NCBI GenBank assembly: GCA_963697805.1
Contig: CAVOPB010000002.1
Coordinates: forward strand, 744,001 to 808,000
Direction: 5' to 3'
DNA from: VRUE01 sp963697805
GTDB lineage: Bacteria; Actinomycetota; Thermoleophilia; Solirubrobacterales; 70-9
Length of the DNA stretch: 64,000 nucleotides
The notes below the pieces were generated by a model. It searched no databases and was not told the DNA's origin. It saw only the letters and a program-made list of their open reading frames with translations. Of this stretch, positions 41,021 through 49,262 are shown piece by piece (the first letter of the stretch is position 1; the number at the start of each line of letters is the position of its first letter). A program made the translations under genes and the position numbers.

Positions 41021-42259
41021 ATGTCGGCGACCGCCAAAGGTCAGAAAAAGGCTGCAAACACGCCAGAAGTCGGGACTCTCGACGCGCTCTCGGAGGCGGT
41101 CGAGGCGGGCGCCGGCCTACCCGCGGTCGCCCGCGCGGCATCGCGGGTCCTCGATGCCAGCGTCGCCCTGATCGACCGCTCCGGAGCGGTTCTCGCGGTG
41201 GCCGGGGCCTCACCCGATCAGGAGAGGAAGCTGCTGGCGGCGGGGGAGGGCGTCTCGACGACCGAGCTGCGGGTCGCCGACAGCGTCGTCGGTGAGCTCC
41301 GCCACCGGGCGAAGGCCGAGCCCGACCCGACGATCGCCCGGATGGTGACCACGCTGCTGGCGCTCGAGCTCGAGCGCGCGCGCTCGCCGGAGTGGGAGAG
41401 CGAGGAGGTCGCGAGCGCCTTCGTCGACGCGGTCCTCGCCCGCGATGTGACCGACCGCGGCGACATCGTCGCCCGCGCCGCCGAGCTCGGCGCCGACCTC
41501 GAGAAGGGAGCGGGGCTGATCGTCGTCCGCGCGGCGCCGCGATCCGCCCAGACCGGCGAGTGGCGCGAGCGGGTGCTCAACCTCGCGATGCGGACGCTGC
41601 GGTCCTTCGCGTCGGGGGCGCTGGCCACCCCCGCCGGCGGCGAGAACGCGGCCGAGATCGCGGTGATCGTCCCGGCCGAGGACGACGACCGGCTCTCGCG
41701 TGCGGCAAACGGGCTGGCCCGCGAGCTCGAGGATGCCCTCTCCGCGTTCCACGTGACGATCGGGTCCAGCCGGCGCGCCGCCGACCCCGTCGACCTCCAC
41801 CGGGCGGGGAGCGAGGCCCGGCTCGCGGTCAATGTCGGCGAGGCCGAGGGGCTGGCGCTGCTGGCGTTCGAGGACACCGGGGCCTACCGCCTGCTGCTGC
41901 CGGCGATGAGCGAGGACCCGGGCGAGCTCGAACGCTTCTACGCCGAGACCGTCGAGCCCCTCTCCGCCTACGACGAGCAGTACGAGACCGAGCTCGTCAG
42001 GACGGTCGAGGCCTATCTCGACAACAACGGCAACGTCGCCGCGACCGCGAAACAGCTCTTCACCCACCGCCACACGATCCGCTACCGCCTCGAGCGGGTG
42101 CGGGAGCTGTGCGGCCACGACGTCTCGGCGACCGAGGGGCGCGAGAAGCTCGGCCTCGGGCTGAAGGCCATGCGCGTCCTCGGCATCTCCTCCCCACGTG
42201 GCCCGGCGCTCGAGCCCGGCGCCGAAGGCGGGCAGGTGCCGCGCTCGGCCGAGGATTAG
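41021..42259 (+). CDS. PucR/CdaR-type transcriptional regulator
   Basis: 412 residues from ATG. An N-terminal sensor (SEAVEAGAGLPAVARAASRVLDASVALIDRSGAVLAVAG) resembles the GAF-like start of PucR family members. The middle contains the CdaR GGDEF-like region (LIVVRAAPRSAQ ... IGSSRRAADPVDLHRAGSEARLAVNVGE). The C-terminal helix-turn-helix is LVRTVEAYLDNNGNVAATAKQLFTHRHTIRYRLERVRELCG (residues 327-367). It differs from the PucR at 8826 in its N-terminal half. Its target is unknown; the downstream tRNA is an unlikely target. Confidence 0.88.
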   Translation: MSATAKGQKKAANTPEVGTLDALSEAVEAGAGLPAVARAASRVLDASVALIDRSGAVLAVAGASPDQERKLLAAGEGVSTTELRVADSVVGELRHRAKAEPDPTIARMVTTLLALELERARSPEWESEEVASAFVDAVLARDVTDRGDIVARAAELGADLEKGAGLIVVRAAPRSAQTGEWRERVLNLAMRTLRSFASGALATPAGGENAAEIAVIVPAEDDDRLSRAANGLARELEDALSAFHVTIGSSRRAADPVDLHRAGSEARLAVNVGEAEGLALLAFEDTGAYRLLLPAMSEDPGELERFYAETVEPLSAYDEQYETELVRTVEAYLDNNGNVAATAKQLFTHRHTIRYRLERVRELCGHDVSATEGREKLGLGLKAMRVLGISSPRGPALEPGAEGGQVPRSAED

Positions 42260-42294
42260 CAAGGGGCCGGGTAGGGGCCTAACCTTGAGGCGCT

Positions 42295-42365
42295 TGGGGA
42301 GTCGGCTAATGGCAAGCCTCTGGCCTTTGGAGCCAGCTATCCCGGTTCGAGTCCGGGCTCCCCAG
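42295..42365 (+). tRNA. tRNA-Gln (anticodon TTG)
   Basis: All arms fold: acceptor TGGGGAG/CTCCCCA, D arm GGC-TAATGGCAA-GCC, anticodon stem CTGGC/GCCAG with loop CTTTGGA giving anticodon TTG (42327-42329), and T arm CCCGG-TTCGAGT-CCGGG. A G discriminator follows and no CCA is encoded. A tRNA-Gln near glmU-prs is usual in actinobacteria. Confidence 0.95.
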
Positions 42366-42380
42366 TGAGAAGCACACTGG

Positions 42381-42419
42381 GAGCTGCATTTCCCCCGCTA
42401 TAGGGGGCAAATGCAGCTC
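42381..42419 (+). terminator. Long hairpin downstream of tRNA-Gln
   Basis: GAGCTGCATTTCCCCC (42381-42396), loop GCTATA, and a complementary arm ending 42419 with one bulged C. It begins 15 bases after the tRNA, so it is probably its terminator or a processing signal. Confidence 0.7.
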
Positions 42420-42481
42420 TGATGAATATGGCCCAAAGTAAGGCAGTGATCGCGTCTGCCGGTACGCCTAGGGTTGGCGTC

Positions 42482-43060
42482 ATGGAGACGGGTGGCTTGG
42501 CGGCGGATCCTGAGGCGCAGGAGGGCCTGCGCAGGACCTGGAGGGCGCTGATGGCGATCGGGATCGTCGCAATCCTGATCGGGTGCGTCGCGATCGTCGT
42601 CCCCGCCGCCGCCTCGGTCGGCACGGCGATCTTCATCGGCTGGATCCTGATGATCGTCGGCGTGTTCCTCATCGCCGGGGCATTCGCCGCGCCGACGATC
42701 GGCACCCTGCTGCTGCGGCTGGTCTGGGCCTTTCTGACGTTCGTCGTCGGTCTCTGGCTCGTGCTCGAGCCCAATGACGGGACGCTGACCCTGACCATCG
42801 TCCTCGGCATCTACTTCCTCTTCATGGGCCTGACCCGGATCGCCGTCGCCTTCGCCAGCCGCGGCCGGCAGGGCGCCGGTCTGGTCGGGCTCAGTGGAAT
42901 TGCCGGCCTCCTGATCGGGATCCTGGTTCTGGCCAAGCTGCCGAGCTCCGCCGACTGGGCGATCGGCCTCCTGGTCGGCATCGACCTCATCTTCGCCGGC
43001 TGGACGCTGGTCTCGCTGGCGCTGGTCGGCAAAGACCTCTCCCGCTCCTCCCGCGCCTGA
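42482..43060 (+). CDS. HdeD/DUF308-family membrane protein
   Basis: 192 residues from the ATG at 42482 (METGGLAADPEAQEGLRRTW). An in-frame ATG at 42422 starts two bases after the hairpin and adds 20 residues. Six helices in three pairs with repeated IxxGIxxLI/IxIGxxLLxxG patterns (ALMAIGIVAILIGCVAIVVPA, IFIGWILMIVGVFLIAGAF, LVWAFLTFVVGLWLVLEP) match the DUF308 HdeD acid-stress family. Function in this organism is unknown. A direct-repeat element follows the stop directly. Confidence 0.85.
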   Translation: METGGLAADPEAQEGLRRTWRALMAIGIVAILIGCVAIVVPAAASVGTAIFIGWILMIVGVFLIAGAFAAPTIGTLLLRLVWAFLTFVVGLWLVLEPNDGTLTLTIVLGIYFLFMGLTRIAVAFASRGRQGAGLVGLSGIAGLLIGILVLAKLPSSADWAIGLLVGIDLIFAGWTLVSLALVGKDLSRSSRA

Positions 43061-43066
43061 GTCGGC

Positions 43067-43147
43067 GCATTTCCTGCGTCCTCGGGCGCTCGGCTTCGGG
43101 TCACGCACCCGAGTGCGCTTCCCTCGCCGCGCTTCCTGCGTCCTTGG
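43067..43147. repeat. Repeat-bounded element upstream of glmU
   Basis: TTCCTGCGTCCTCGG at 43071-43085 and TTCCTGCGTCCTTGG at 43133-43147 (14 of 15 equal, 62 bases apart, each preceded by GCGC) bound a segment with a small CGGGT/ACCCG hairpin. It lies 7 bases after the HdeD stop and 100 bases before the glmU start. Its size is similar to the start-site repeats, although its sequence is different. Confidence 0.5.
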
Positions 43148-43247
43148 ACTGCTTGACTCAGGCACGCGAGAGCGTATGGGGGCCTGGAGGCGAAACCCAG
43201 CGAGCGCAGGAGCACCCTCAACCCACGTCCCGCACTACGATCTAGTG

Positions 43248-44645
43248 GTGAGCTCGCCTCTGGTCCTGGTCCTGGCGGCGGGCGAGGGGACCCGTATGCG
43301 CTCCTCGCTGCCGAAGATGCTGCACCCCGTCTGCGGGCGGCCGATGGTCGCCTGGCCGATCCACTCGGCCCGTGAGGCCGGAGCCGGCCGGGTCGCCGTG
43401 ATCGTCTCCCCCCAGCGCGATCTCTCCGCCGGCCTGCCGGAGGGGGTCGAGACAGTCGTCCAGCCCGAGCCGGATGGGACCGGTGGCGCGCTGCGGGCCG
43501 CGATCGAGTTGATCCGCGACTCCGAGACGGTGGTCGTCCTCTCCGGTGACCATCCCGTCGTCTCCTCCGAGGCGATCGCGGGCCTGCTCGAGGTTCATCG
43601 CGACTCCGGCGCCGGCGCGACGGTGATGACCGCCGTCCTCGAGGACCCCGGCAGCTATGGGCGCATCGTCCGCGATCCCGACTCCGGCGACCTCGCCCGG
43701 ATCGTCGAGGCGAAGACGGCCGGCGACGCAACCCCCGAGCAGCTCGAGATTCGCGAGGTCAACACCGGCACCTACGCCTTCGCCGCGGCGCCCCTCGCCG
43801 ACGCCCTCGGGCAGATCACCAACGACAACGGCCAGGGCGAGTACTACATCGGCGACGTCCTGCCGCCGATCCGCGCGGCCGGCCTACGGGTCCTCGCCAA
43901 CGTCACCGAGGACGAGGGAGTGATGCTCGGCGTCAACACCCGCGCCGAGCTGGCGCAGGCGGAGGCCGAGTCGCGGCGCCGGATCCTCGAGGCCCACATG
44001 CTGGCCGGGGTCACGATCGTCGATCCGGCCTCGACCTGGGTCGACGCCGACGTCGAGATCGCGGCCGACGCCCGAATCGAGCCCGGCACCTGCCTGCGTG
44101 GCGCCAGCGCGATCGGGGCGGGCTCGACCGTGGGGCCGATCAGCACCCTGATCGATACCCGGCTCGGCGAGAACGTCCTCGTGCCCCACTCCTACCTGGT
44201 CCAGTGCGACGTCCTCGACGGCTGCCGGGTCGGCCCCTTCGCCTACCTGCGGCCCGGTGCCGCGCTCGAGGCCGGCGCCAAGGCGGGCTCGTTCGTCGAG
44301 ATCAAGAACTCGCGAATCGGCGAGGGCGCCAAGGTTCCGCACCTCTCCTACGTCGGCGATGCGGAGGTCGGCGCCGGCAGCAACCTCGGCGCCGGAACGA
44401 TCACCGCCAATTACGACGGTTTCCGCAAGAACCGGACGGTGATCGGCGACCAGGTCCGCATCGGCGTTGACACGATGCTGATCGCCCCGGTACAAGTCGG
44501 GGACAGGGCCTACACTGGCGCCGGTGCGGTGGTGAAGGACGACGTTCCCGAAGGGGCACTTGCGGTGAGCGACAACGACCAGCGGAACATCGAGGGCTAC
44601 GCCGAGAAAAAGGCGGGCGAGGTGCGTGAGGAGGACGACGAGTGA
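43248..44645 (+). CDS. glmU: Bifunctional UDP-GlcNAc pyrophosphorylase/GlcN-1-P acetyltransferase
   Basis: 465 residues from GTG at 43248 (or 43245); the long upstream extension has no similarity. The N-terminal uridylyltransferase has LVLAAGEGTRMRSSLPKMLHPVCG, VVVLSGDHPVV and the EVNTGTYAF block. The C-terminal half is a left-handed beta-helix of hexapeptide repeats (LGENVLVPHSYLVQ, EIKNSRIGEGAKVPHLSYVGDAEVGAGSNLGAGTITANYDG) with the acetyltransferase site. It makes UDP-GlcNAc for peptidoglycan. Its stop TGA overlaps the GTG of the start-site repeat before prs. Confidence 0.97.
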   Translation: MSSPLVLVLAAGEGTRMRSSLPKMLHPVCGRPMVAWPIHSAREAGAGRVAVIVSPQRDLSAGLPEGVETVVQPEPDGTGGALRAAIELIRDSETVVVLSGDHPVVSSEAIAGLLEVHRDSGAGATVMTAVLEDPGSYGRIVRDPDSGDLARIVEAKTAGDATPEQLEIREVNTGTYAFAAAPLADALGQITNDNGQGEYYIGDVLPPIRAAGLRVLANVTEDEGVMLGVNTRAELAQAEAESRRRILEAHMLAGVTIVDPASTWVDADVEIAADARIEPGTCLRGASAIGAGSTVGPISTLIDTRLGENVLVPHSYLVQCDVLDGCRVGPFAYLRPGAALEAGAKAGSFVEIKNSRIGEGAKVPHLSYVGDAEVGAGSNLGAGTITANYDGFRKNRTVIGDQVRIGVDTMLIAPVQVGDRAYTGAGAVVKDDVPEGALAVSDNDQRNIEGYAEKKAGEVREEDDE

Positions 44646-44713
44646 GCGTGGAGCAAGCAAGCAAGCATCTCTGGCTCTATGCGCAGCGAGCGAAGCGCGA
44701 GGGGTTGTCGTGA
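44642..44713 (+). repeat. Start-site repeat, intact 23-codon leader, upstream of prs
   Basis: The GTG at 44642 overlaps the glmU stop, and the TGA at 44711-44713 overlaps the prs GTG (44710). The 23-codon frame begins S-V-E-Q-A and ends W-L-Y-A-Q-R-A-K-R-E-G-L-S. It has the same length and 52 of 72 identical bases as the copy before eno, and also matches the decayed copy before metG. A leader peptide, translational coupler or small repeat is possible. Confidence 0.65.
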
Positions 44714-45753
44714 GCGCGATCGAGGAGCGAAGCCTAGAAACGGTCCCCGCCGTGACCGCCATCGGCCACGACTACTCGAAGCGGATGATGGTCTTCGGCG
44801 GCCGCAGCTCGATGGAGCTTGCCGCCAAGGTCGCCAACAAGCTCGACATCGACCTCGGGCAGGTGACGCTGAAGACCTTCGCCAACGGCGAGGTCTACTG
44901 CCGCTACGAGGAGTCGATCCGCGGCGCCGACGTCTTCATCGTCCAGTCAACCAGCGCCAACGAGCAGAGCGGGATGACGCCCAACGACGCCCTGGTCGAG
45001 CTGCTGACGATGATCGACGCCGCGCAGGGCGCCTCGGCGCACCGGATCATCGCCGTCATGCCCTGGTACGGCTATGCCCGCCAGGACAAGAAGTCGGCTC
45101 CGCGCGAGCCGATCTCGGCCCGGATCGTCGCCAAGTGCCTCGAGGGCGTCGGCACCGATCGCGTCCTGACGATGGATCTCCACGCCGGCCAGGTCCAGGG
45201 GTTCTTCCACATCCCCGTCGACCACATGACCGCGATGCCGATGCTGACCCAGTGGTTCGTCGACCAGAACATGACCGATGAGTTGGTGATCGTCTCCCCG
45301 GACGCCGGACGGGTGAAGACGGCGCGGAACTTCGCCCGTAGGGTCGGCACCCACTGGGCGGTGATGGAGAAGGAGCGTCCCGCCCAGCAGGTCGCCGAGA
45401 TCGGCTACGTCGTCGGCGACGTCAAGGGCAAGACCGCTGTCCTCGTCGACGACATGATCGACACCGCCGGGACGCTCTGCGCCGCGGCCCAGACGGTCCG
45501 CGACGAGGGCGCCGCACGGGTGATCGCCGTCGCCACCCATGGCGTCTTCTCCGGCCCCGCCTACGAGCGCCTCGCCTTCGAGGAGTCCGGGATCGAGCGG
45601 ATCGTCGTCACCGACACGATCCCGCTGCGACCGGGCGCCCCCGACAACATCACGGTCCTGACGACCGCCAGCACCTTCGCCGACTCGATCCGGCGGATCT
45701 TCACCGACGACTCGGTGTCCGAGATCTTCGCGGGCGAGAACCAGCTGTTCTAG
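44710..45753 (+). CDS. prs: Ribose-phosphate pyrophosphokinase (PRPP synthetase)
   Basis: 347 residues from GTG at 44710 (VSAIEERSLETVP), with GAGGGG upstream. The leading 20 residues are longer than typical Prs. The core begins RMMVFGGRSSMELAAKVANKLD. Motifs: IVQSTSANEQSG, the catalytic flexible loop ARQDKKSAPREPISA, PDAGRVKTARNFARR, and the PRPP-binding VVGDVKGKTAVLVDDMIDTAGT. It makes PRPP for nucleotides, His and NAD. The glmU-prs pair is conserved in actinobacteria. The start overlaps the repeat leader, which may couple or attenuate its translation. Confidence 0.96.
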   Translation: MSAIEERSLETVPAVTAIGHDYSKRMMVFGGRSSMELAAKVANKLDIDLGQVTLKTFANGEVYCRYEESIRGADVFIVQSTSANEQSGMTPNDALVELLTMIDAAQGASAHRIIAVMPWYGYARQDKKSAPREPISARIVAKCLEGVGTDRVLTMDLHAGQVQGFFHIPVDHMTAMPMLTQWFVDQNMTDELVIVSPDAGRVKTARNFARRVGTHWAVMEKERPAQQVAEIGYVVGDVKGKTAVLVDDMIDTAGTLCAAAQTVRDEGAARVIAVATHGVFSGPAYERLAFEESGIERIVVTDTIPLRPGAPDNITVLTTASTFADSIRRIFTDDSVSEIFAGENQLF

Positions 45754-45803
45754 CGACCATCGCAGGGGTCCCTGTGCTGGGCGAGCTCATCTGGGCTGCG
45801 TTA

Positions 45804-45813
45804 CGATATATCG
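45804..45813. promoter_or_regulatory. CGATATATCG palindrome in PadR promoter
   Basis: A perfect 10-bp palindrome 28 bases before the PadR-family start, in an otherwise AT-poor region, with a half-site CGATAG repeated at 45824. Short palindromes with a central ATATAT are usual PadR-type operators, so autoregulation is likely. Confidence 0.5.
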
Positions 45814-45840
45814 CGTTAGTTCACGATAGAAAGGCATTTC

Positions 45841-46383
45841 ATGCACCACAGACACAGATCACCACTTGGCGATCGCCAGCTACGAGCCGAGTTCGCCCGC
45901 AGCCGAGGCATCCGCTACGGCCGCGGCCGAGGAGGATCCCGCGCCCGGCGCGGTGACGTTCGCGCCGCCGTGCTCGCCCTCCTTGCCGAGCGGCCGATGC
46001 ACGGCTACGAGATGATCAAGGAGATCGAGGAGCGCACCGACGGGTCCTGGACCCCGAGCGCCGGCTCGATTTACCCCACGCTCCAGATGCTCGAGGACGA
46101 GGGTTTGATCAGCGGCCAGGAGACGGAGGGGAAGCGGCGCTTCACCCTCACCGACAGCGGGCGCGCCGAGCAGGAGTCGCGTGCCGGCGAGCGGACGCCC
46201 TGGGACGAGGTCCGCGACGCGGCCGCCCCCGAGCAGCTCCAGCTGCGCGAGTCGGTCCACAAGCTGCACCACTCGATCGGTCAGGTCTTCCACGCGGCCG
46301 ATGAGGATCAGCAGCGGAGGGTTCGCGACCTCCTGGATGAGACGCGGCGCGGGATCTACGCGATCCTCGCCGAGGGGAGCTGA
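45841..46383 (+). CDS. PadR-family transcriptional regulator
   Basis: 180 residues with an AAAGG site. A disordered Arg/Gly-rich N-terminus (residues 1-38) leads to the winged helix: GDVRAAVLALLAERPMHGYEMIKEIEERTDGSWTPSAGSIYPTLQMLEDEGLISGQE is a textbook PadR domain (39-97). The C-terminal helix (LRESVHKLHHSIGQVFHAADEDQQRRVRDLLDETRRGIYAIL) mediates dimerisation. It may regulate itself and the downstream GDPD gene. PadR proteins often respond to aromatic or toxic compounds. Confidence 0.9.
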   Translation: MHHRHRSPLGDRQLRAEFARSRGIRYGRGRGGSRARRGDVRAAVLALLAERPMHGYEMIKEIEERTDGSWTPSAGSIYPTLQMLEDEGLISGQETEGKRRFTLTDSGRAEQESRAGERTPWDEVRDAAAPEQLQLRESVHKLHHSIGQVFHAADEDQQRRVRDLLDETRRGIYAILAEGS

Positions 46384-46435
46384 GCGGCTGCCGCGATAAT
46401 GCAGGTCCGATGAGCAGCTCCACAGCAGCGCCCTG

Positions 46436-47170
46436 ATGCCGGACGGATTGCGACTGGTCGGCCACAAGGGCGCCGAACAGATCGCCCCCGGCAACACGCC
46501 GGCGAGCTTCGCCGCCGCGGTCGAGGCCGGGGTCGACACGATCGAGATCGACGTCCTCTGGACCCGCGACGGCCACCCGAAGGCGCCGGCCGCTGAGCGG
46601 ACGCCGCTGGTCATCGCCCACGATTGGCACGACGCCGAACGGCGCCGGCCGCTGACCCTGACGGAGGCGCTCGACGCATTCGGAGAGCCGCCTCTGGACC
46701 GGGTCGAGGTCGATCTCGACATCAAGCTCCCGGGCCGCGAGGAGGAGATCGTCGACGCGGTCAGGGAACGCGATCTGCTGGGCCGGGCGATGGTCTCGAC
46801 GATGGAGCTCTCGACCCTGGCCCGGATCCGCGAGCTCGAGCCCGCCCTCCGGCGCGGTTGGACCTACCCGAAGGTCACCAAGGACTGGACCTCGAAGCGC
46901 TGGGCGCGGCTACCGATGTTGGCAGCGCTTGTCTCGATGCGCCGCCGCTTCCCCGGCATCGCCGCCCGCGAGCTGCCGCGGATGGGGGTCGGCGCGATCT
47001 GGGTCTACCACCCGATCGTCTCGCCGCGGCTCGCCGAGGTCGCCCGGTCCGCCGGGGTCGAGCTGATCGCCTGGACCGTCGACGACCTCGACCGGATGCG
47101 CAAGCTGGTCGCGGCCGGAGCCACCGGCCTCTGCTCCAACGACCCGCGCCTGTTCGCCTCACTCGGCTGA
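46436..47170 (+). CDS. Glycerophosphodiester phosphodiesterase-family protein
   Basis: 244 residues from ATG, without an evident signal peptide. The GDPD TIM-barrel start reads LVGHKGAEQIAPGNTPASFAAAVEAGVDTIEIDV. The metal ligands E-I-D are intact, but the usual H-R-G and P-E-N-T signatures are H-K-G and P-G-N-T, so activity or substrate may differ. AHDWHD and VEVDLDIK supply further residues. It should hydrolyse glycerophosphodiesters to glycerol-3-phosphate and an alcohol if active. Confidence 0.82.
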   Translation: MPDGLRLVGHKGAEQIAPGNTPASFAAAVEAGVDTIEIDVLWTRDGHPKAPAAERTPLVIAHDWHDAERRRPLTLTEALDAFGEPPLDRVEVDLDIKLPGREEEIVDAVRERDLLGRAMVSTMELSTLARIRELEPALRRGWTYPKVTKDWTSKRWARLPMLAALVSMRRRFPGIAARELPRMGVGAIWVYHPIVSPRLAEVARSAGVELIAWTVDDLDRMRKLVAAGATGLCSNDPRLFASLG

Positions 47171-47227
47171 GGTGCCGGAAGGAAAGGGTGGCTCGGCCGA
47201 TGCGGAAGAGCTAGGCTGGCTTTCAGG

Positions 47228-47854
47228 GTGAACTACCGGCTCGCTTACGCGCTCGGTTTCCATCCCTGGGAGGACCTCGCCGAGCACCCGCCCTTCGCCG
47301 ACAAGCTCTTGGAGCTGGTCGCTCGCGAGGAGCAGGGCGGCGATCCTCCATACGGCCGGGCGCTCGACATCGGGACCGGAAGCGGCGTCTGGGGCGTCCG
47401 CCTCGCAGAACGCGGCTGGGAGGTGACGGGTGTCGACCTCGTGGACCGCGCCCTCGACCGCGCCAGGGAGCGGGTCGAGGAGGCGGGGGTCGAGATGCAT
47501 GTGGTCAGGGCCGACGTGACCGCGTTGAGGGAAGCTGGAATCGGGTCAGACTTCCGCCTCCTCGTGGACACCGGAACCTTCCACGGGCTGCGGGATTCCC
47601 AACGTCAGGAGATGGGCCGGGAGCTGACCTCCGTCGCCGCCCCCGGCGCCGCCCTGATCCTCGATGCCTTCGCACCTCGGCGCCGAGCGCCCCTACCCCA
47701 TGGCGCCGACCGTGCCCAAATCGAGCGGTGCTTTCCCGAATGGATGATTACCGACGTCGAGGTCGCCGATACGGACCCCGATGCGATCGCCCGCCTATTC
47801 AAGTTCGACGAGCGCTTCTATTGCCTGCGCCGGAGTGCAGGCGGCGAAAGCTGA
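47228..47854 (+). CDS. SAM-dependent methyltransferase, class I
   Basis: 208 residues. Motif I is ALDIGTGSGVWGVRLAERGWEVTGVDLVDRALDRAR (residues 44-79), followed by HVVRADVTALREAGIGSDFRLLVDTGTFHGL with the motif IV region. Its layout is similar to the Tellurite-resistance/UbiE-like small methyltransferases. Substrate unknown. The gene starts from GTG with no obvious ribosome binding site, just after a short gap from the GDPD gene. Confidence 0.8.
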   Translation: MNYRLAYALGFHPWEDLAEHPPFADKLLELVAREEQGGDPPYGRALDIGTGSGVWGVRLAERGWEVTGVDLVDRALDRARERVEEAGVEMHVVRADVTALREAGIGSDFRLLVDTGTFHGLRDSQRQEMGRELTSVAAPGAALILDAFAPRRRAPLPHGADRAQIERCFPEWMITDVEVADTDPDAIARLFKFDERFYCLRRSAGGES

Positions 47855-47877
47855 GCGGTAAGACGCAGGTGAGCCCG

Positions 47878-48252
47878 CTACTTCGCGAAGACCCTGTCGC
47901 CCAACGCCGTGTCGCCGATCGAGTCGAATGCGATCAGCTTGCCCTCGGCGTTGTAGGTGAGGACATCTGCATCCTCATTTGACTCGCCCTCGAGCGTGAC
48001 CGTGGCCAGGACGACAACCTTGTCGCCGTCGGCGACGAAGTCGTGGGGCTGGGTGCGGAAGTCTTTGCTCAAGAACTTCCCCCAGAGCTCAGCGACCGCT
48101 TCCTTGCCGTTGTACGTCCCGGTCAGCGCGTTGTCGCCGCGCACCTTCCACTCGATCGAGTCGTCCATGTTCACCATCGCGGCCTCACCGTCACCGTTGC
48201 TGAAGGCCGTGTATGCCGCTTCGGCTGCCTGCTTGTTCTCCTGAGCACCCAT
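47878..48252 (-). CDS. NTF2-like (SnoaL/ketosteroid isomerase-type) protein
   Basis: 124 residues with a GAAGGG site. The fold is a SnoaL-like cone: KQAAEAAYTAFSNGDGEAAMVNMDDSIEWKVRGDNALTGTYNGKEAVAELWGKFL, then strands ending VLTYNAEGKLIAFDSIGD. Codon use is ordinary except for some extra AAG/AAC. Role unknown; possibly a stress or epoxide/isomerase-like protein. Confidence 0.75.
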   Translation of the reverse strand: MGAQENKQAAEAAYTAFSNGDGEAAMVNMDDSIEWKVRGDNALTGTYNGKEAVAELWGKFLSKDFRTQPHDFVADGDKVVVLATVTLEGESNEDADVLTYNAEGKLIAFDSIGDTALGDRVFAK

Positions 48253-48340
48253 CTTGGGTCCCTTCTTTAGATGACTAAATAGGAGGTGCGAGCATAGACC
48301 CGATCAGGCCGGTGGGGGGCCGGGAAATGGCTCGAGCCGG

Positions 48341-49198
48341 TCAGGCGCGGCCGGCAGCGATCAGGACCAGGTTTCCCATCCTGACCTTGCCGTCGTCGGC
48401 GTACTCGCGAGCCGCCTCGGTGATCGCCGCCCAGGTCTCTTTCTGGACCTCCTCCGGATGGGGCTTGAGGAGATTGGAGACCGGCGGGGCAATTTCCCTG
48501 ACGAAGCGGGTGAAGTCCTCCGGGGACTCGAACTCGAAGTCGACCGTGAGTTCCTCGACCTCCACATCGGAGAAACCACCTCCCTCGAGCAGCCCTCCGA
48601 TCGCCTCTGGCGTCGGCCGCGACAGCGGGCCCGGTGTGCCGGGTGGGGGTGGCGGCACCTCCAGCCGTTTCATCGCAGTCATCATCGGGACGGCCAGGAA
48701 CGGGACGCGATCGGGCGGCCCCCAGGAGGCGATCGCCATCCGCGCCTCGGGCTTGAGAAAGCCGCGGACCCTCGCAGCGGCCCCCTCCCCGTCAGGGTCG
48801 AAGATGATCCCCCAGCGCGAGAGGGCGGCGTCGAAACCCTCCGCCGAGAGGTCGAGCGATGCCGCATCGCTCTCGACGAACTCGACGTTCTCGAGCCCGG
48901 CTGCGGCCGCCCGTTCGCGGCCGAAGGCGAGCATCTCGGAGGAGATGTCGCTCGCGACGACGCTGCCCTGCGGCCCGACCACCCTGGCTGCGGTCAGAGA
49001 AGGCTCGCCGTAGCCGGCCGCCACATCGAGGACCCGATCGCCCTCCTCTATTCCCGCCATCTCCACCATCCGCTCACTGACCGAGCGCGAGGAGCTGTCG
49101 ATCAGCTCGTTCCACGCGCGCCAGCCGCTCGACGCGGAGTTCCAGTCGCGACGCTGACCCTGGCGAAATTCACCGGGGTCGATCTCTGCAGCGTTCAT
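48341..49198 (-). CDS. UbiE-like SAM methyltransferase
   Basis: 285 residues. The N-terminal W-x-x-W and W-N-E-L patterns (RDWNSASSGWRAWNELIDSSSRSVSERMVEMAGI) and motif I RVLDVAAGYGEPSLTAARVVGPQGSVVASDISSEML are seen, with VEFVESDAASLDLSAEGFDAALSRWGIIF as motif IV. A Pro-rich loop PPPPPGTPGP occurs near residue 190. It resembles the demethylmenaquinone/ubiquinone methylase group, although quinone genes are not adjacent. Substrate not known. Confidence 0.8.
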   Translation of the reverse strand: MNAAEIDPGEFRQGQRRDWNSASSGWRAWNELIDSSSRSVSERMVEMAGIEEGDRVLDVAAGYGEPSLTAARVVGPQGSVVASDISSEMLAFGRERAAAAGLENVEFVESDAASLDLSAEGFDAALSRWGIIFDPDGEGAAARVRGFLKPEARMAIASWGPPDRVPFLAVPMMTAMKRLEVPPPPPGTPGPLSRPTPEAIGGLLEGGGFSDVEVEELTVDFEFESPEDFTRFVREIAPPVSNLLKPHPEEVQKETWAAITEAAREYADDGKVRMGNLVLIAAGRA

Positions 49199-49262
49199 AG
49201 CCCACCTCCAGGGTCGAGTCCGACCTAACGTATGGGATCAGGGCGGGCGGGTAAAGCCGCGC

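Noticed and set aside
43113..43247. Forty-five extra codons upstream of glmU
   Set aside because: Not similar to GlmU; GTG at 43248 gives the exact family N-terminus.
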